DNA from: Sediminibacterium sp. FEMGT703S
GTDB lineage: Bacteria; Bacteroidota; Bacteroidia; Chitinophagales; Chitinophagaceae
DNA length: 64,000 bases
NCBI GenBank assembly: GCA_002786355.1
Contig: PGCO01000002.1
Coordinates: 124,001-188,000 of the forward strand
Direction of reading: 5' to 3'
The notes beneath the pieces are model-generated. The model worked only from the letters and a program-made list of their open reading frames with translations. It searched no databases and was not told where the DNA came from. Both the position numbers and the translations under genes were made by a program. Positions within the stretch are counted from its first letter, which is position 1. Every line of letters starts with the position of its first letter. Below are positions 52,683 to 61,315 of this stretch, piece after piece.

Positions 52683-55600
52683 ATGAATAAACCTTTTATC
52701 ATTGGAAAAATTTTCCTTTGTTTTTTATTGGGTCTAAGTGCAGAAAATAATTATGCACAGGGTACTATGTTACTTAGGCAACCCAATGCGAGCAAAGACC
52801 ATATTGTATTTGTGCATGCAGACGATTTATGGGTGGTTGACCACAAAGGAGGTGATGCCAGAAGACTTACCAGTGCCATTGGCGCAGAAACTTCCCCAAA
52901 AATTAGCCCCAATGGTAAATGGGTGTCGTTTAGTGGTCAGTATGATGGAAATACAGATGTGTATATAGTTCCTATTGAAGGGGGAGATCCAAAAAGATTA
53001 ACCTGGCACCCCGGCCCCGATATTACACAAGGTTGGATGCCCGATGGCAATTCAGTTTACTTTACTTCTAGCAGAGAAGGCTATCCTACGGTGAATACTA
53101 AATTTTTCAAAGTATCTGTAAATGGGGGCACACCTGAAGCATTACCATTACCATTTGGATTTGTAGGGAGTATTTCGAATGATGGAGCTACCATGGCTTT
53201 TCAACCCTATAGTTTTTGGGATCCAGAGTGGCGTAACTATCGCGGCGGCCAAGCTCAACCTATATGGCTATTTAATTTAAAAACATTTGAAACAACTAAA
53301 ACGGTACAGGGCAATAAAGAAAGACATACCGCTCCTACTTGGAACAATGGTATTTTGTATTTTTTATCGGAGCAAGATTTCATTAACAATATTTGGTCTT
53401 ACGATCCTAAAACCAAAACACAAAAACAAATTACTTTCTTCAAAGACTTTGATATAAAGAATGTATCGGCCAGCAACAACAAATTAATTTTTGAACAAGC
53501 GGGGTATTTACATAGTTATGATATTGCTACACAAAAAACGACTCAATTAAATATTGCTGTAAAAGCAGATTTAAATTGGGGAAGACCTAGATGGAATAAT
53601 TTAACCGCAGCCAATTTATCCAACCCACAATTATCTCCTTCTGGTAAACGTGCAGTATTTGAAAGCAGGGGTGAAATTTTTACCGTACCAAAAGAAAATG
53701 GTGACTGGAAAAATATCAGCAACTCTACTGGTACAGCAGATAGGGCGCCTATATGGTCTCCTGATGGTCAAAAAATTGCTTGGTTCTCCGATGAAAATGG
53801 GGAATACCAATTAACGGTAAAAGACCAATTTGGATTGCAAACTGCGCAAACATTTGCCATGCCAAATAAGAAATTTTATTTCACACCAGCTTGGTCTCCC
53901 GACAACAAATACATTGCTTTTGTAGACACTGATTATACCATTTGGTACATCGATTTAAAAACAGGTGCATTTAAAAAAGTAGATACCGATAAATATGCGC
54001 ATCCCAATAGAACGATGAAACCTGTTTGGTCTCCAGACAGTAAATGGATTGCATATGTGCAACAACAAAACAATCAATTTAAAGCTGTCAAAGTTTTTCA
54101 AATTGAAACGGGCCAAAGCAAATTAATTACGGATGGTTTGGCTGATGCCATTGATCCTCAATGGGACGAGAGTGGAAAATACTTGTACTTTTTAGCGAGC
54201 ACTGATTATGGTTTGGCTTCTGGTTGGTTAGACATGAGTAGTTATAATTATCCAGTAAATAGGGCTTTGTATATTGCGGTGTTGAGCAAAGACGCCCCAT
54301 CTCCTTTTGAACCTAAAAGTGATGATGAACCCGTAAAAAATCCTGCTGATAGTACCACTAAAACAGCCAAGCCTTCAGGTGCTTCAACAGTTTCAGTAAA
54401 AATTGATTTTGATGGATTAGCGCAACGAATTGTAGCAGCCAACTTACCGCTGCGCAACTATTCTTCCTTAATTGCTGGACCTGATGGTTCGGTATTTTAT
54501 ACGGAAGAAATGGCCAACCAAGGATCAACTTTATATAAGTACACCACTAAAGACCAAAAGAGTATAGAGTTTGCAAAATCAGTGGCGAATGTGGTGAATA
54601 GTGCAGATCGAAAAAATATTTTATACCGTTCTGGTGCCAACTGGTTTTTGAATGGAACCCTTGCTGCGCCTAGACCTGGAGATGGAAGATTAGCTACAGA
54701 AGGCATGCGCGTTTATGTAGACCCCGCTAAAGAAGCAGAACAAATATTCAAAGAAGGCTGGCGTTTACAGAGAGACTTTTTATACGTGAACAATGTGCAT
54801 GGTGCTCCTTGGGATAAAATTTTTGGCTGGTATCAACCTTGGGTAAAACACGTAAAGCATCGCTCCGATTTAAACTATATCATTGATATCATCAGCGGTG
54901 AAGTATCTGTAGGACATTCCTATGTGAGCGGAGGCGATTATCCCTCCGTACCTGCTATCCCAGTTGGATTATTGGGGGCTGATTATACTATTGAAAATGG
55001 CTTCTTTAAAATCAAGAAAATTTATACTGGCGAAAACTGGAATCCTGAATTAAAGTCTCCATTAAGTGGCCCTGGCATCAAAGTAAAAGAAGGCGATTAT
55101 TTAGTAGAAGTGGAAGGCAAAAAATTAGACGCTTCTATGAATTTGTTCAGTTTATTTGAAGGCACTGCCAACAAACAAATCAAGATCAAAGTGAATAGCC
55201 AACCTTCATTAGAAGGTGCACAATTAATGACGGTTGTTCCCATTGCCAATGAAGCTGGATTGCGCTCAAGGCATTGGGTTGAAAGCAATCGCAAAAAAGT
55301 AGATGAATTATCCGGAGGCAAATTAGCTTATGTATATGTGCCGAATACGGGTGATCCTGGGTACACTTCTTTTAACCGTTATTATTTTTCTCAGCAAGAC
55401 AAAAAAGGAGCCATCATTGATGAAAGAAACAATGGCGGTGGATCTGCTGCAGATTATATGATTGATGTGATGAGCAGAAAATTACAGGGCTATTTTAATA
55501 ATCGAGTAGAAGGTAATAAAGTATCTACTACACCAATGGCGGGCATTTGGGGGCCCAAAGTGATGATCATTAATGAGAATGCTGGTTCAGGTGGAGACTT

Positions 55601-55940
55601 ACTCCCCTATATGTTTAAGAAAATGAATATTGGGCCATTGGTAGGCACTAGAACTTGGGGAGGTTTAGTGGGCACTTGGGATACGCCTCCATTTATTGAT
55701 GGTGGCAGAATGGTGGCACCACGTGGTGGCTTCTTTGATACCGATGGTAAATGGGCAGTGGAAGCAGAAGGTGTTGCACCAGATATTGAAGTATTTCATG
55801 ACCCCAAAGCCATCATTGAAGGCCGTGACCCTCAGCTAGAAAAAGCGGTGCAAGAAGCGTTGCGTTTAATGCCAACTCAAGGTATTGAATTGAAGAAAGA
55901 ACCAGCTCCACCGATTCGTTCGTTTAGGCCGAAGAATTAG
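52683..55940 (+). CDS. Tricorn-type S41 family peptidase, secreted
   Basis: 1085 residues. A signal peptide (MNKPFIIGKIFLCFLLGLSA, cut near YAQ) is followed by a six- and a seven-bladed WD40-like/TolB propeller (repeats such as ISPNGKWVSFSGQYDGN, WSPDGQKIAWFSDENG, WSPDNKYIAFVDTD), a PDZ domain (about 820-900) and a C-terminal S41 protease domain. The catalytic serine is Ser969 in NENAGSGGD, DERNNGGGSAADYM is the conserved strand loop and GTRTWGGLVG follows. The closest known relatives are the tricorn proteases that trim peptides; these bacterial versions are exported. An unusual acidic spacer with DDEPVKNPADSTTK lies near residue 545. It has its own promoter and terminator. Confidence 0.93.
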   Translation: MNKPFIIGKIFLCFLLGLSAENNYAQGTMLLRQPNASKDHIVFVHADDLWVVDHKGGDARRLTSAIGAETSPKISPNGKWVSFSGQYDGNTDVYIVPIEGGDPKRLTWHPGPDITQGWMPDGNSVYFTSSREGYPTVNTKFFKVSVNGGTPEALPLPFGFVGSISNDGATMAFQPYSFWDPEWRNYRGGQAQPIWLFNLKTFETTKTVQGNKERHTAPTWNNGILYFLSEQDFINNIWSYDPKTKTQKQITFFKDFDIKNVSASNNKLIFEQAGYLHSYDIATQKTTQLNIAVKADLNWGRPRWNNLTAANLSNPQLSPSGKRAVFESRGEIFTVPKENGDWKNISNSTGTADRAPIWSPDGQKIAWFSDENGEYQLTVKDQFGLQTAQTFAMPNKKFYFTPAWSPDNKYIAFVDTDYTIWYIDLKTGAFKKVDTDKYAHPNRTMKPVWSPDSKWIAYVQQQNNQFKAVKVFQIETGQSKLITDGLADAIDPQWDESGKYLYFLASTDYGLASGWLDMSSYNYPVNRALYIAVLSKDAPSPFEPKSDDEPVKNPADSTTKTAKPSGASTVSVKIDFDGLAQRIVAANLPLRNYSSLIAGPDGSVFYTEEMANQGSTLYKYTTKDQKSIEFAKSVANVVNSADRKNILYRSGANWFLNGTLAAPRPGDGRLATEGMRVYVDPAKEAEQIFKEGWRLQRDFLYVNNVHGAPWDKIFGWYQPWVKHVKHRSDLNYIIDIISGEVSVGHSYVSGGDYPSVPAIPVGLLGADYTIENGFFKIKKIYTGENWNPELKSPLSGPGIKVKEGDYLVEVEGKKLDASMNLFSLFEGTANKQIKIKVNSQPSLEGAQLMTVVPIANEAGLRSRHWVESNRKKVDELSGGKLAYVYVPNTGDPGYTSFNRYYFSQQDKKGAIIDERNNGGGSAADYMIDVMSRKLQGYFNNRVEGNKVSTTPMAGIWGPKVMIINENAGSGGDLLPYMFKKMNIGPLVGTRTWGGLVGTWDTPPFIDGGRMVAPRGGFFDTDGKWAVEAEGVAPDIEVFHDPKAIIEGRDPQLEKAVQEALRLMPTQGIELKKEPAPPIRSFRPKN

Positions 55941-56002
55941 ATATTCAACAGTCTGTTTTGCAGTTTTAGAAAACGACAACAAACTTGTAGATGCCTTAAA
56001 AT

Positions 56003-56036
56003 AAAAGCTCCGATCAACATTGATCGGAGCTTTTTT
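56003..56036 (+). terminator. Intrinsic terminator after the S41 protease gene
   Basis: Arms AAAAGCTCCGATCA (56003-56016) and TGATCGGAGCTTTT (56021-56034) form a 14-base perfect stem with a four-base loop and six T. On the minus strand it could also end the tRNA transcript, whose 3' end lies directly beyond it. Confidence 0.92.
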
Positions 56037-56038
56037 AG

Positions 56039-56112
56039 TCGGGACGACAAGATTTGAACTTGCGACCCCACGCCCCCCAGACGTGTGCGCTACCGGGCTG
56101 CGCTACGTCCCG
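56039..56112 (-). tRNA. tRNA-Pro, anticodon GGG
   Basis: On the minus strand the cloverleaf is complete: acceptor arms CGGGACG and CGTCCCG with discriminator A at 56039; D arm GCGC pairs; anticodon arm CACGT with loop CTGGGGG, so the anticodon is GGG (Pro, codon CCC); T arm GCAAG with TTCAAAT and CTTGT. 74 nucleotides without an encoded CCA. No other RNA gene is in the window. It sits between the S41 terminator and the dihydroorotase-like gene, on the opposite strand to both. Confidence 0.97.
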
Positions 56113-56198
56113 AACTAGATCCCATTTATTGAATGGGGTGCAAATATAGGGTGAAAAGAAATTTTCAGGCTATATTGCATAAAATTTTCAACTACTGC

Positions 56199-57461
56199 AT
56201 GAACATTCTACTGAAGCAGGTGCTGATTAACGACCCCCAATCCCCTCACAACGGACAAGTACTGGATCTATTAATTGAGAACAACCGCATTAAACAAATA
56301 GGCACTCATTTATCGCAAGAAAATGCAACTATTATTCACCAAGAAGGATTGCAAGTATCCAATGGTTGGGTAGATTGTTTTGCGCATTTTGGTGACCCTG
56401 GTTTCGAATTTAATGAAAGCTTTGCTTCGGGTGCTGCGGCTGCTGCTGCAGGGGGATTCACGAGGGTATTTACCTTGCCCAATACCAAACCTGTTACCGA
56501 TAATAAATCCTTAGTAGAGTATGCTGCTGGTCAGTCTAAACACTTACCTGTTCATATTCATCCTTTGGGTGCCATTACACAAAAAACAGAAGGCAAAGAA
56601 TTAGCCGAAATGTATGATATGCGCAATAGCGGTGCCATTGCATTTTCGGATGGATTATTGCCGGTTCAATCGGCTGGCTTATTTGTAAAAGCATTACAGT
56701 ACGTGAAAGCATTCGACGGTGTGCTGATACAACTGCCTATCGATAGAAGCATTGGAAGTGCTGGCTTAATGAATGAGGGGGTCATTTCTACTCAATTGGG
56801 CTTGCCTGGTTTACCATCGATTGCAGAAATTAGCATTTTAAAAAGAGACCTTGATTTGTTAAAATATAGTGGCTCTAAAATTCATTTCACTGGTATTACT
56901 ACCAAGGAATCTTTAGATTTAATTGCAGCTGCAAAAGCAGCTGGATTAAAAGTAACCTGCAGTGTTACCCCCTATCATTTATTCTTTTGCGACGAAGATT
57001 TACAAGACTATAATACTTACTTAAAAGTTAACCCACCATTAAGAACAAGGGCCGATATGATGGCTTTGCGCGAAGGGGTAGTTAATGGTGTAGTTGACTG
57101 TATTGCTTCCCATCATTTTCCGCAAGATTGGGACCACAAGATTTGCGAATTTGAATATGCTTCTTTTGGCATGAATGCCTTAGAAAGTTCCTTTAGTGTA
57201 GTGAACCATTTACTAGGCCAATTAAGCAATCAACGGTTGGTTGAATTATTTTCTTTGAATGCCCGTAATATTTTTGGCCTTCCTACTACTCATATTGTTG
57301 AAAATGAAGTGGCAGAGTTAACCATTTACCATCGCAATCAGGTAGCAGAATTAAAGAAAGAACATATAAAAAGCAAATCCTTTAATAATGCGTTTACCAA
57401 TATTGAATTAACTGGTAAAGTGTATGCCACTATTAATAACGGTCAATTAACTATTAACTAA
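56199..57461 (+). CDS. Dihydroorotase-like protein lacking the metal ligands (probable inactive homologue)
   Basis: 420 residues when started at MNILLKQVLIND (56199). The fold is that of class I dihydroorotase: GFTRVFTLPNTKPV, KVNPPLR and the FGMNALE end are intact. The metal and catalytic positions are not: the DxHxHxR block reads DCFAHFGDPG (first His is Phe61, Arg is Gly65), the later H-x-x-H is HFTG (Gly232), VTPHH is VTPYH, and the catalytic D-H-A-P-H reads HHFPQ (Asp is His304). The protein should therefore not hydrolyse dihydroorotate. Structural partnership with PyrB, as for PyrC' proteins, is an inference; an active pyrC should lie elsewhere. Confidence 0.85.
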   Translation: MNILLKQVLINDPQSPHNGQVLDLLIENNRIKQIGTHLSQENATIIHQEGLQVSNGWVDCFAHFGDPGFEFNESFASGAAAAAAGGFTRVFTLPNTKPVTDNKSLVEYAAGQSKHLPVHIHPLGAITQKTEGKELAEMYDMRNSGAIAFSDGLLPVQSAGLFVKALQYVKAFDGVLIQLPIDRSIGSAGLMNEGVISTQLGLPGLPSIAEISILKRDLDLLKYSGSKIHFTGITTKESLDLIAAAKAAGLKVTCSVTPYHLFFCDEDLQDYNTYLKVNPPLRTRADMMALREGVVNGVVDCIASHHFPQDWDHKICEFEYASFGMNALESSFSVVNHLLGQLSNQRLVELFSLNARNIFGLPTTHIVENEVAELTIYHRNQVAELKKEHIKSKSFNNAFTNIELTGKVYATINNGQLTIN

Positions 57462-57467
57462 ACAAAC

Positions 57468-58004
57468 ATGAAAGCAAATTTAATCAACGAAGGAGTTAAG
57501 TACGGTGTAATCTGCGGATTAACCGCTGTTTTATTAATGTATGGAAGTTGGGCTGTAGATATTAGCACATTCACTAGTGTAATGTTTGCAAGCACATTTA
57601 TCCCTTACATGATCATTATTTTGTTGATAGGTGGATTTTCGGTTAGAAAATTGAATGGTGGTTATCTTAATTTTCAAGAAGGATTAAAATTCAATTTCCT
57701 TGCATACGCTGTAGCAGCAGTCATCATTGCTATTGCTACTTATGTGTTGTATAATTTAATTGACCAAACATTAACTGAGAAATCTGCTCAAATAGGTTTA
57801 GAAAAAACAAGGGCAATGATGGAGAAATTTGGTGCTGCTGAAGAAGATATTGAAAAAACCATGGCTTCTTCTGCTGAAAGCATGAAGCAAACTGGATTAA
57901 AGGAAATCTTGATGGGCACTGGTTTAGGACTTATTTGGGATTTTGTAAAATCATTGTTGCTTACCTTAGTGATTCGTAAAGAAGAAAAATTTGAAGATCA
58001 ATAA
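57468..58004 (+). CDS. DUF4199 membrane protein
   Basis: 178 residues with four hydrophobic segments: CGLTAVLLMYGSW, TFIPYMIIILLIGGF, FLAYAVAAVIIAIATYVLY and the last at LIWDFVKSLLLTLVI. The middle segment RKLNGGYLNFQEGLKFNF is the conserved DUF4199 core. The loop between the third and fourth helices carries a charged, Lys/Glu-rich helix (TRAMMEKFGAAEED). The family is widespread in Bacteroidota inner membranes, with no known function. It follows the dihydroorotase-like gene by six bases and precedes the glycosyltransferase genes by six bases, so one transcript is likely. Confidence 0.85.
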   Translation: MKANLINEGVKYGVICGLTAVLLMYGSWAVDISTFTSVMFASTFIPYMIIILLIGGFSVRKLNGGYLNFQEGLKFNFLAYAVAAVIIAIATYVLYNLIDQTLTEKSAQIGLEKTRAMMEKFGAAEEDIEKTMASSAESMKQTGLKEILMGTGLGLIWDFVKSLLLTLVIRKEEKFEDQ

Positions 58005-58010
58005 TATTGC

Positions 58011-58961
58011 ATGAATTTATCTATAGTAGTACCCTTATATAACGAAGAAGAATCACTGCCTGAATTATGTAGTTGGATTAAATCGGTTGTTGATCAACAC
58101 GGTTATACCTATGAGGTATTACTAATAGACGATGGTAGCCGGGATGATAGTTGGAAAGTTATTCAAACCATTGCTGCTGAGAATCCAAATATAAAAGGGA
58201 TTAAATTTCAAAGGAATTATGGCAAGTCTGCTGCATTAAACGAAGGCTTTAAAGCAGCCCAAGGAGATGTAATCATTACCATGGATGCAGATATGCAAGA
58301 TTCTCCTGATGAAATTCCTGCCTTGTATCAAATGATTGTGGAAGATGGATTTGATATGGTAAGTGGTTGGAAAAAAATACGCTACGATAATACTTTAACC
58401 AAAAATATTCCCTCCAAATTATTCAATGCAGTAGCAAGAAAAAGTTCAGGCATCAAACTACATGATTTCAATTGTGGATTAAAAGCTTACAAAAGGAAAG
58501 TGGTCAAATGCATTGAAGTATTTGGTGAAATGCACCGCTATATTCCAGTGTTGGCTAAATGGAGTGGCTTTAGAAAAATTGGAGAGAAAATAGTAGAACA
58601 TAGACCTAGAAAATACGGCACTACTAAATTTGGCTGGGACCGATTCATCAATGGGTTCCTCGATTTAGGCACTATTATGTTCTTAGGTAAATTTGGCAAG
58701 AAGCCTATGCAATTTTTTGGCTTGTATGGCACATTGGCCTTCTTGATAGGTTTCTTAACCAGTGGCTATTTAATGGTAGCAAAAATATTGGACCCTGAAG
58801 TGGGCATCACCAATAAGCCTGCTTTTTATATCGCTTTGGCTGTGATGATTATTGGTATGCAGTTGTTCTTGACTGGATTCGTAGCTGAATTAGTGGCTAG
58901 AAACGCATCAGAAAGAAATGTCTACTTAATAGAAGAGAAATTAGGACTGGAAGAAGCTTAA
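58011..58961 (+). CDS. Family 2 glycosyltransferase (GtrB/DPM1-like), membrane-anchored
   Basis: 316 residues. The GT-A fold begins SIVVPLYNEEESLPELCSWI, then LLIDDGSRDDSW, KGIKFQRNYGKSAALNEG, and the metal DxD motif in ITMDADMQDSPDEI, all as in polyprenol-phosphate glycosyltransferases. HRYIPVLAKWSGF and the K-x-GxTKF-like RKYGTTKFGWDRF segment complete the family. Two C-terminal hydrophobic helices (residues about 230-300) anchor it. It probably charges a polyprenyl phosphate with a sugar for a surface polysaccharide. It is followed by a GT4 gene and the heptose genes. Confidence 0.92.
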   Translation: MNLSIVVPLYNEEESLPELCSWIKSVVDQHGYTYEVLLIDDGSRDDSWKVIQTIAAENPNIKGIKFQRNYGKSAALNEGFKAAQGDVIITMDADMQDSPDEIPALYQMIVEDGFDMVSGWKKIRYDNTLTKNIPSKLFNAVARKSSGIKLHDFNCGLKAYKRKVVKCIEVFGEMHRYIPVLAKWSGFRKIGEKIVEHRPRKYGTTKFGWDRFINGFLDLGTIMFLGKFGKKPMQFFGLYGTLAFLIGFLTSGYLMVAKILDPEVGITNKPAFYIALAVMIIGMQLFLTGFVAELVARNASERNVYLIEEKLGLEEA

Positions 58962-58970
58962 TTGTTTAGC

Positions 58971-60113
58971 ATGGAAAAAGAGCTGATTGTAATTGGAACC
59001 ACTTGGCCATTTAGAAGTGGAGGCATTGCTTCTTTTAATGAAAGATTAGCCAGACAATTTCAGCAACAAGGTTTTAAAGTAACGATTTATACTTTTTCGC
59101 TACAGTACCCGTCCTTCTTGTTTCCTGGTAAATCGCAGTACAGTAATGATCCAGCCCCTACCGACTTGACTATTCATGTGAGCATCAATTCGATCAATCC
59201 ATTCAACTGGATTTGGATGGGTCTCAAAATTGCAAGAATAAAAGCCCCCATCATACTTGTTCGATTTTGGCTTCCATTCATGGGGCCTTGCTTGGGTACC
59301 ATTTTACGAATCATTCGATGGAATGGGTTGTCTAAAGTGATTTGCATTGCAGACAATGTCATTCCGCATGAAAAAAGATTCGGAGATTATTGGTTCACTA
59401 AATATTTTATTGGTGCTGTGGATGGGTTTATTACCATGAGCAACAAAGTACAGCAAGACCTGAGAAGCTTCACACAAAAAAAAGCGATTACTTGTTCGCA
59501 TCCTTTGTACGATAGCTTTGGGAACATCATGCCAAAAGAAGCTGCTAGAATGCATTTAGGACTTCCAACTGATGAAAACATCATTTTGTTTTTTGGCTTT
59601 ATTAGAAAGTATAAAGGGTTAGATCTTTTATTGGAAGCCCTAAAAATAGTAGCAACAAAAAATCAAGCATCCCAGAAAGCTCCAATTAAATTATTGATTG
59701 CGGGTGAATTTTATGAAGGAGAAGAAAACTATAAATCACTAATTGATTCACTAGGAATTCAGCACCTGATTTATTCCTTCACCGAATTTATTCCACATGA
59801 CCAAGTGCAGTATTACTTAAATGCCTGTGATTTTGTGATACAGCCTTACAGAAATGCCACACAAAGTGGTGTTACCCCATTGGCCTATCATTTTGAGAAG
59901 CCCATGTTAGTAACCAATGTAGGCGCATTACCAGATATGATTGAAGCCGATCAAAGTGGATTGGTAGCCAATCCTACACCAGAAAGCATTGCAGCCCAAA
60001 TTGAACAATTATATTTGTTAGGTGAGGATTATTTTTTACCCCACCTTCGCAGAGAAAAGAAGAAATACCAATGGGATCAATTGGCCAATGCCATCATTGA
60101 TCTTGCAAAATAA
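58971..60113 (+). CDS. Family 4 glycosyltransferase
   Basis: 380 residues with start at MEKELIVIGTTWPFRSGG (58971); a TTG at 58962 is in frame but less likely. GT-B fold: the N-terminal half carries the glycine loop RSGGIASFNERLARQF, the C-terminal half begins IILFFGFIRKYKGLDLLLEAL and contains the nucleotide-sugar loop FVIQPYRNATQSGVTPLAYHFEKPML, outlined by its ends. The last helix KKYQWDQLANAI is typical. The donor sugar is unknown. It starts nine bases after the GT2 gene and is followed ten bases later by gmhA, so all belong to one operon for a surface glycan. Confidence 0.91.
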   Translation: MEKELIVIGTTWPFRSGGIASFNERLARQFQQQGFKVTIYTFSLQYPSFLFPGKSQYSNDPAPTDLTIHVSINSINPFNWIWMGLKIARIKAPIILVRFWLPFMGPCLGTILRIIRWNGLSKVICIADNVIPHEKRFGDYWFTKYFIGAVDGFITMSNKVQQDLRSFTQKKAITCSHPLYDSFGNIMPKEAARMHLGLPTDENIILFFGFIRKYKGLDLLLEALKIVATKNQASQKAPIKLLIAGEFYEGEENYKSLIDSLGIQHLIYSFTEFIPHDQVQYYLNACDFVIQPYRNATQSGVTPLAYHFEKPMLVTNVGALPDMIEADQSGLVANPTPESIAAQIEQLYLLGEDYFLPHLRREKKKYQWDQLANAIIDLAK

Positions 60114-60123
60114 ATAACCGATT

Positions 60124-60699
60124 ATGACGAATCAAATCCGGTCGATTATACAAGAATCCATTCAGGTAAAACAAGATTTACTCAATAATCCAAATATTAT
60201 TGAACAGTTGGAGTTGATAGTAGATGCTGTTACCCTTGCATTTAAAAACGGACATAAAGTTCAGTTTTGTGGCAATGGAGGGAGCGCAGCCGATGCACAA
60301 CACTTAGCCGCTGAATTTTCGGGCAGGTTCTATAAAAACAGACAAGCATTGCCTTCAGATGCTTTACATTGTAATAGCTCTTATTTAACCGCTGTAGCGA
60401 ATGATTATGGTTATGATGAAGTCTATAGCAGATTGGTAGAAGGCACTATGCAAGCAGGTGATATATTAATTGGTTTAAGTACATCTGGCAATTCACCCAA
60501 TATTGTAAAGGCATTTGAAACCGCAAAAGCCAAGAATATTGCTACCATTGGATTTACAGGGAACGACGGTGGAAAACTAAGTGCTTTGTCTCAATACTTA
60601 CTCAATATTCCTTCAACAAATACACCCCGTATTCAAGAGAGTCATATTATGCTAGGCCATATAATTTGTGAACTGGTAGAAGCCAATTTATTCCCTTAG
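60124..60699 (+). CDS. gmhA: Phosphoheptose (sedoheptulose 7-phosphate) isomerase
   Basis: 191 residues, normal GmhA length, converting sedoheptulose 7-phosphate to D-glycero-D-manno-heptose 7-phosphate. The sugar-phosphate loop is VQFCGNGGSAADAQHLAAEFSGRF (ends V and F), with SIS-domain motifs GLSTSGNSPNIVKAFE and GFTGNDGGKL. The zinc ligand His in AAEFSGRF and SHIMLGHIICELVE are conserved. It directly precedes a GmhB-like HAD phosphatase, and the pair makes the heptose unit used in LPS or other surface glycans. Confidence 0.95.
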   Translation: MTNQIRSIIQESIQVKQDLLNNPNIIEQLELIVDAVTLAFKNGHKVQFCGNGGSAADAQHLAAEFSGRFYKNRQALPSDALHCNSSYLTAVANDYGYDEVYSRLVEGTMQAGDILIGLSTSGNSPNIVKAFETAKAKNIATIGFTGNDGGKLSALSQYLLNIPSTNTPRIQESHIMLGHIICELVEANLFP

Positions 60700-60700
60700 T

Positions 60701-61264
60701 ATGTTTTCATTAAATCAGATTGATTTTAGTTGGACCCTTTTTTTAGATAGAGATGGGGTAATCAACTATGAAAAAAAAGAAGACTATCTACGCAATTGGA
60801 ATGAGTTTCATTTTTATGAAGGAGTACCTGCAGCTATTGCATCATTGAATCGATTATTCGGGCGTATAGTGATCACTACAAATCAAAAAGGAATTGGTAA
60901 AGGATTAATGACTGCTGAAGATTTACAAAATATACACCACCCGATGTTGCAATCGATTGAAAAAGCAGGGGGCAAAATTGACCAAATCTATTATTGCCCC
61001 GATCTGGCTGACGATTCACCCAATCGAAAACCTCAGCCTGGTATGGCTTTTCAAGCAAAAGCTGATTATCCTGAAATTGATTTGACCAGATCGATCATGG
61101 TAGGAAATAGGATGAGTGATATGAAATTTGGCAGAAATGCAGGTATGCATACCGTGTTCTTGGCTACTACCCATCCAGAGACTCCCTTTCCTGATCCATT
61201 CATAGATTTGCGATTTAATCATTTAGTGGATTTTGCTGCCGCTTGTGTTGATGCAAAAAAATGA
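60701..61264 (+). CDS. gmhB: HAD-IIIA phosphatase, GmhB-like (heptose 1,7-bisphosphate phosphatase)
   Basis: 187 residues. HAD motif I is LFLDRDGVINYEKK (Asp16 nucleophile, Asp18 general acid), motif II is VITTNQKGIGKG, motif III uses RKPQPGM and motif IV is IMVGNRMSDMKFGRNAGM. The zinc loop differs: in GmhB and HisB-N it is CPHxxxxxCxCRKPxPGM, whereas here it reads CPDLADDSPNRKPQPGM, keeping only Cys99. The zinc is probably absent. Position next to gmhA supports the heptose role despite this. It starts one base after gmhA. Confidence 0.87.
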   Translation: MFSLNQIDFSWTLFLDRDGVINYEKKEDYLRNWNEFHFYEGVPAAIASLNRLFGRIVITTNQKGIGKGLMTAEDLQNIHHPMLQSIEKAGGKIDQIYYCPDLADDSPNRKPQPGMAFQAKADYPEIDLTRSIMVGNRMSDMKFGRNAGMHTVFLATTHPETPFPDPFIDLRFNHLVDFAAACVDAKK

Positions 61265-61315
61265 TAAAATTTTACGGAACAGTGCATACCCATTTAATTA
61301 CTTGTAATTTGCCCT

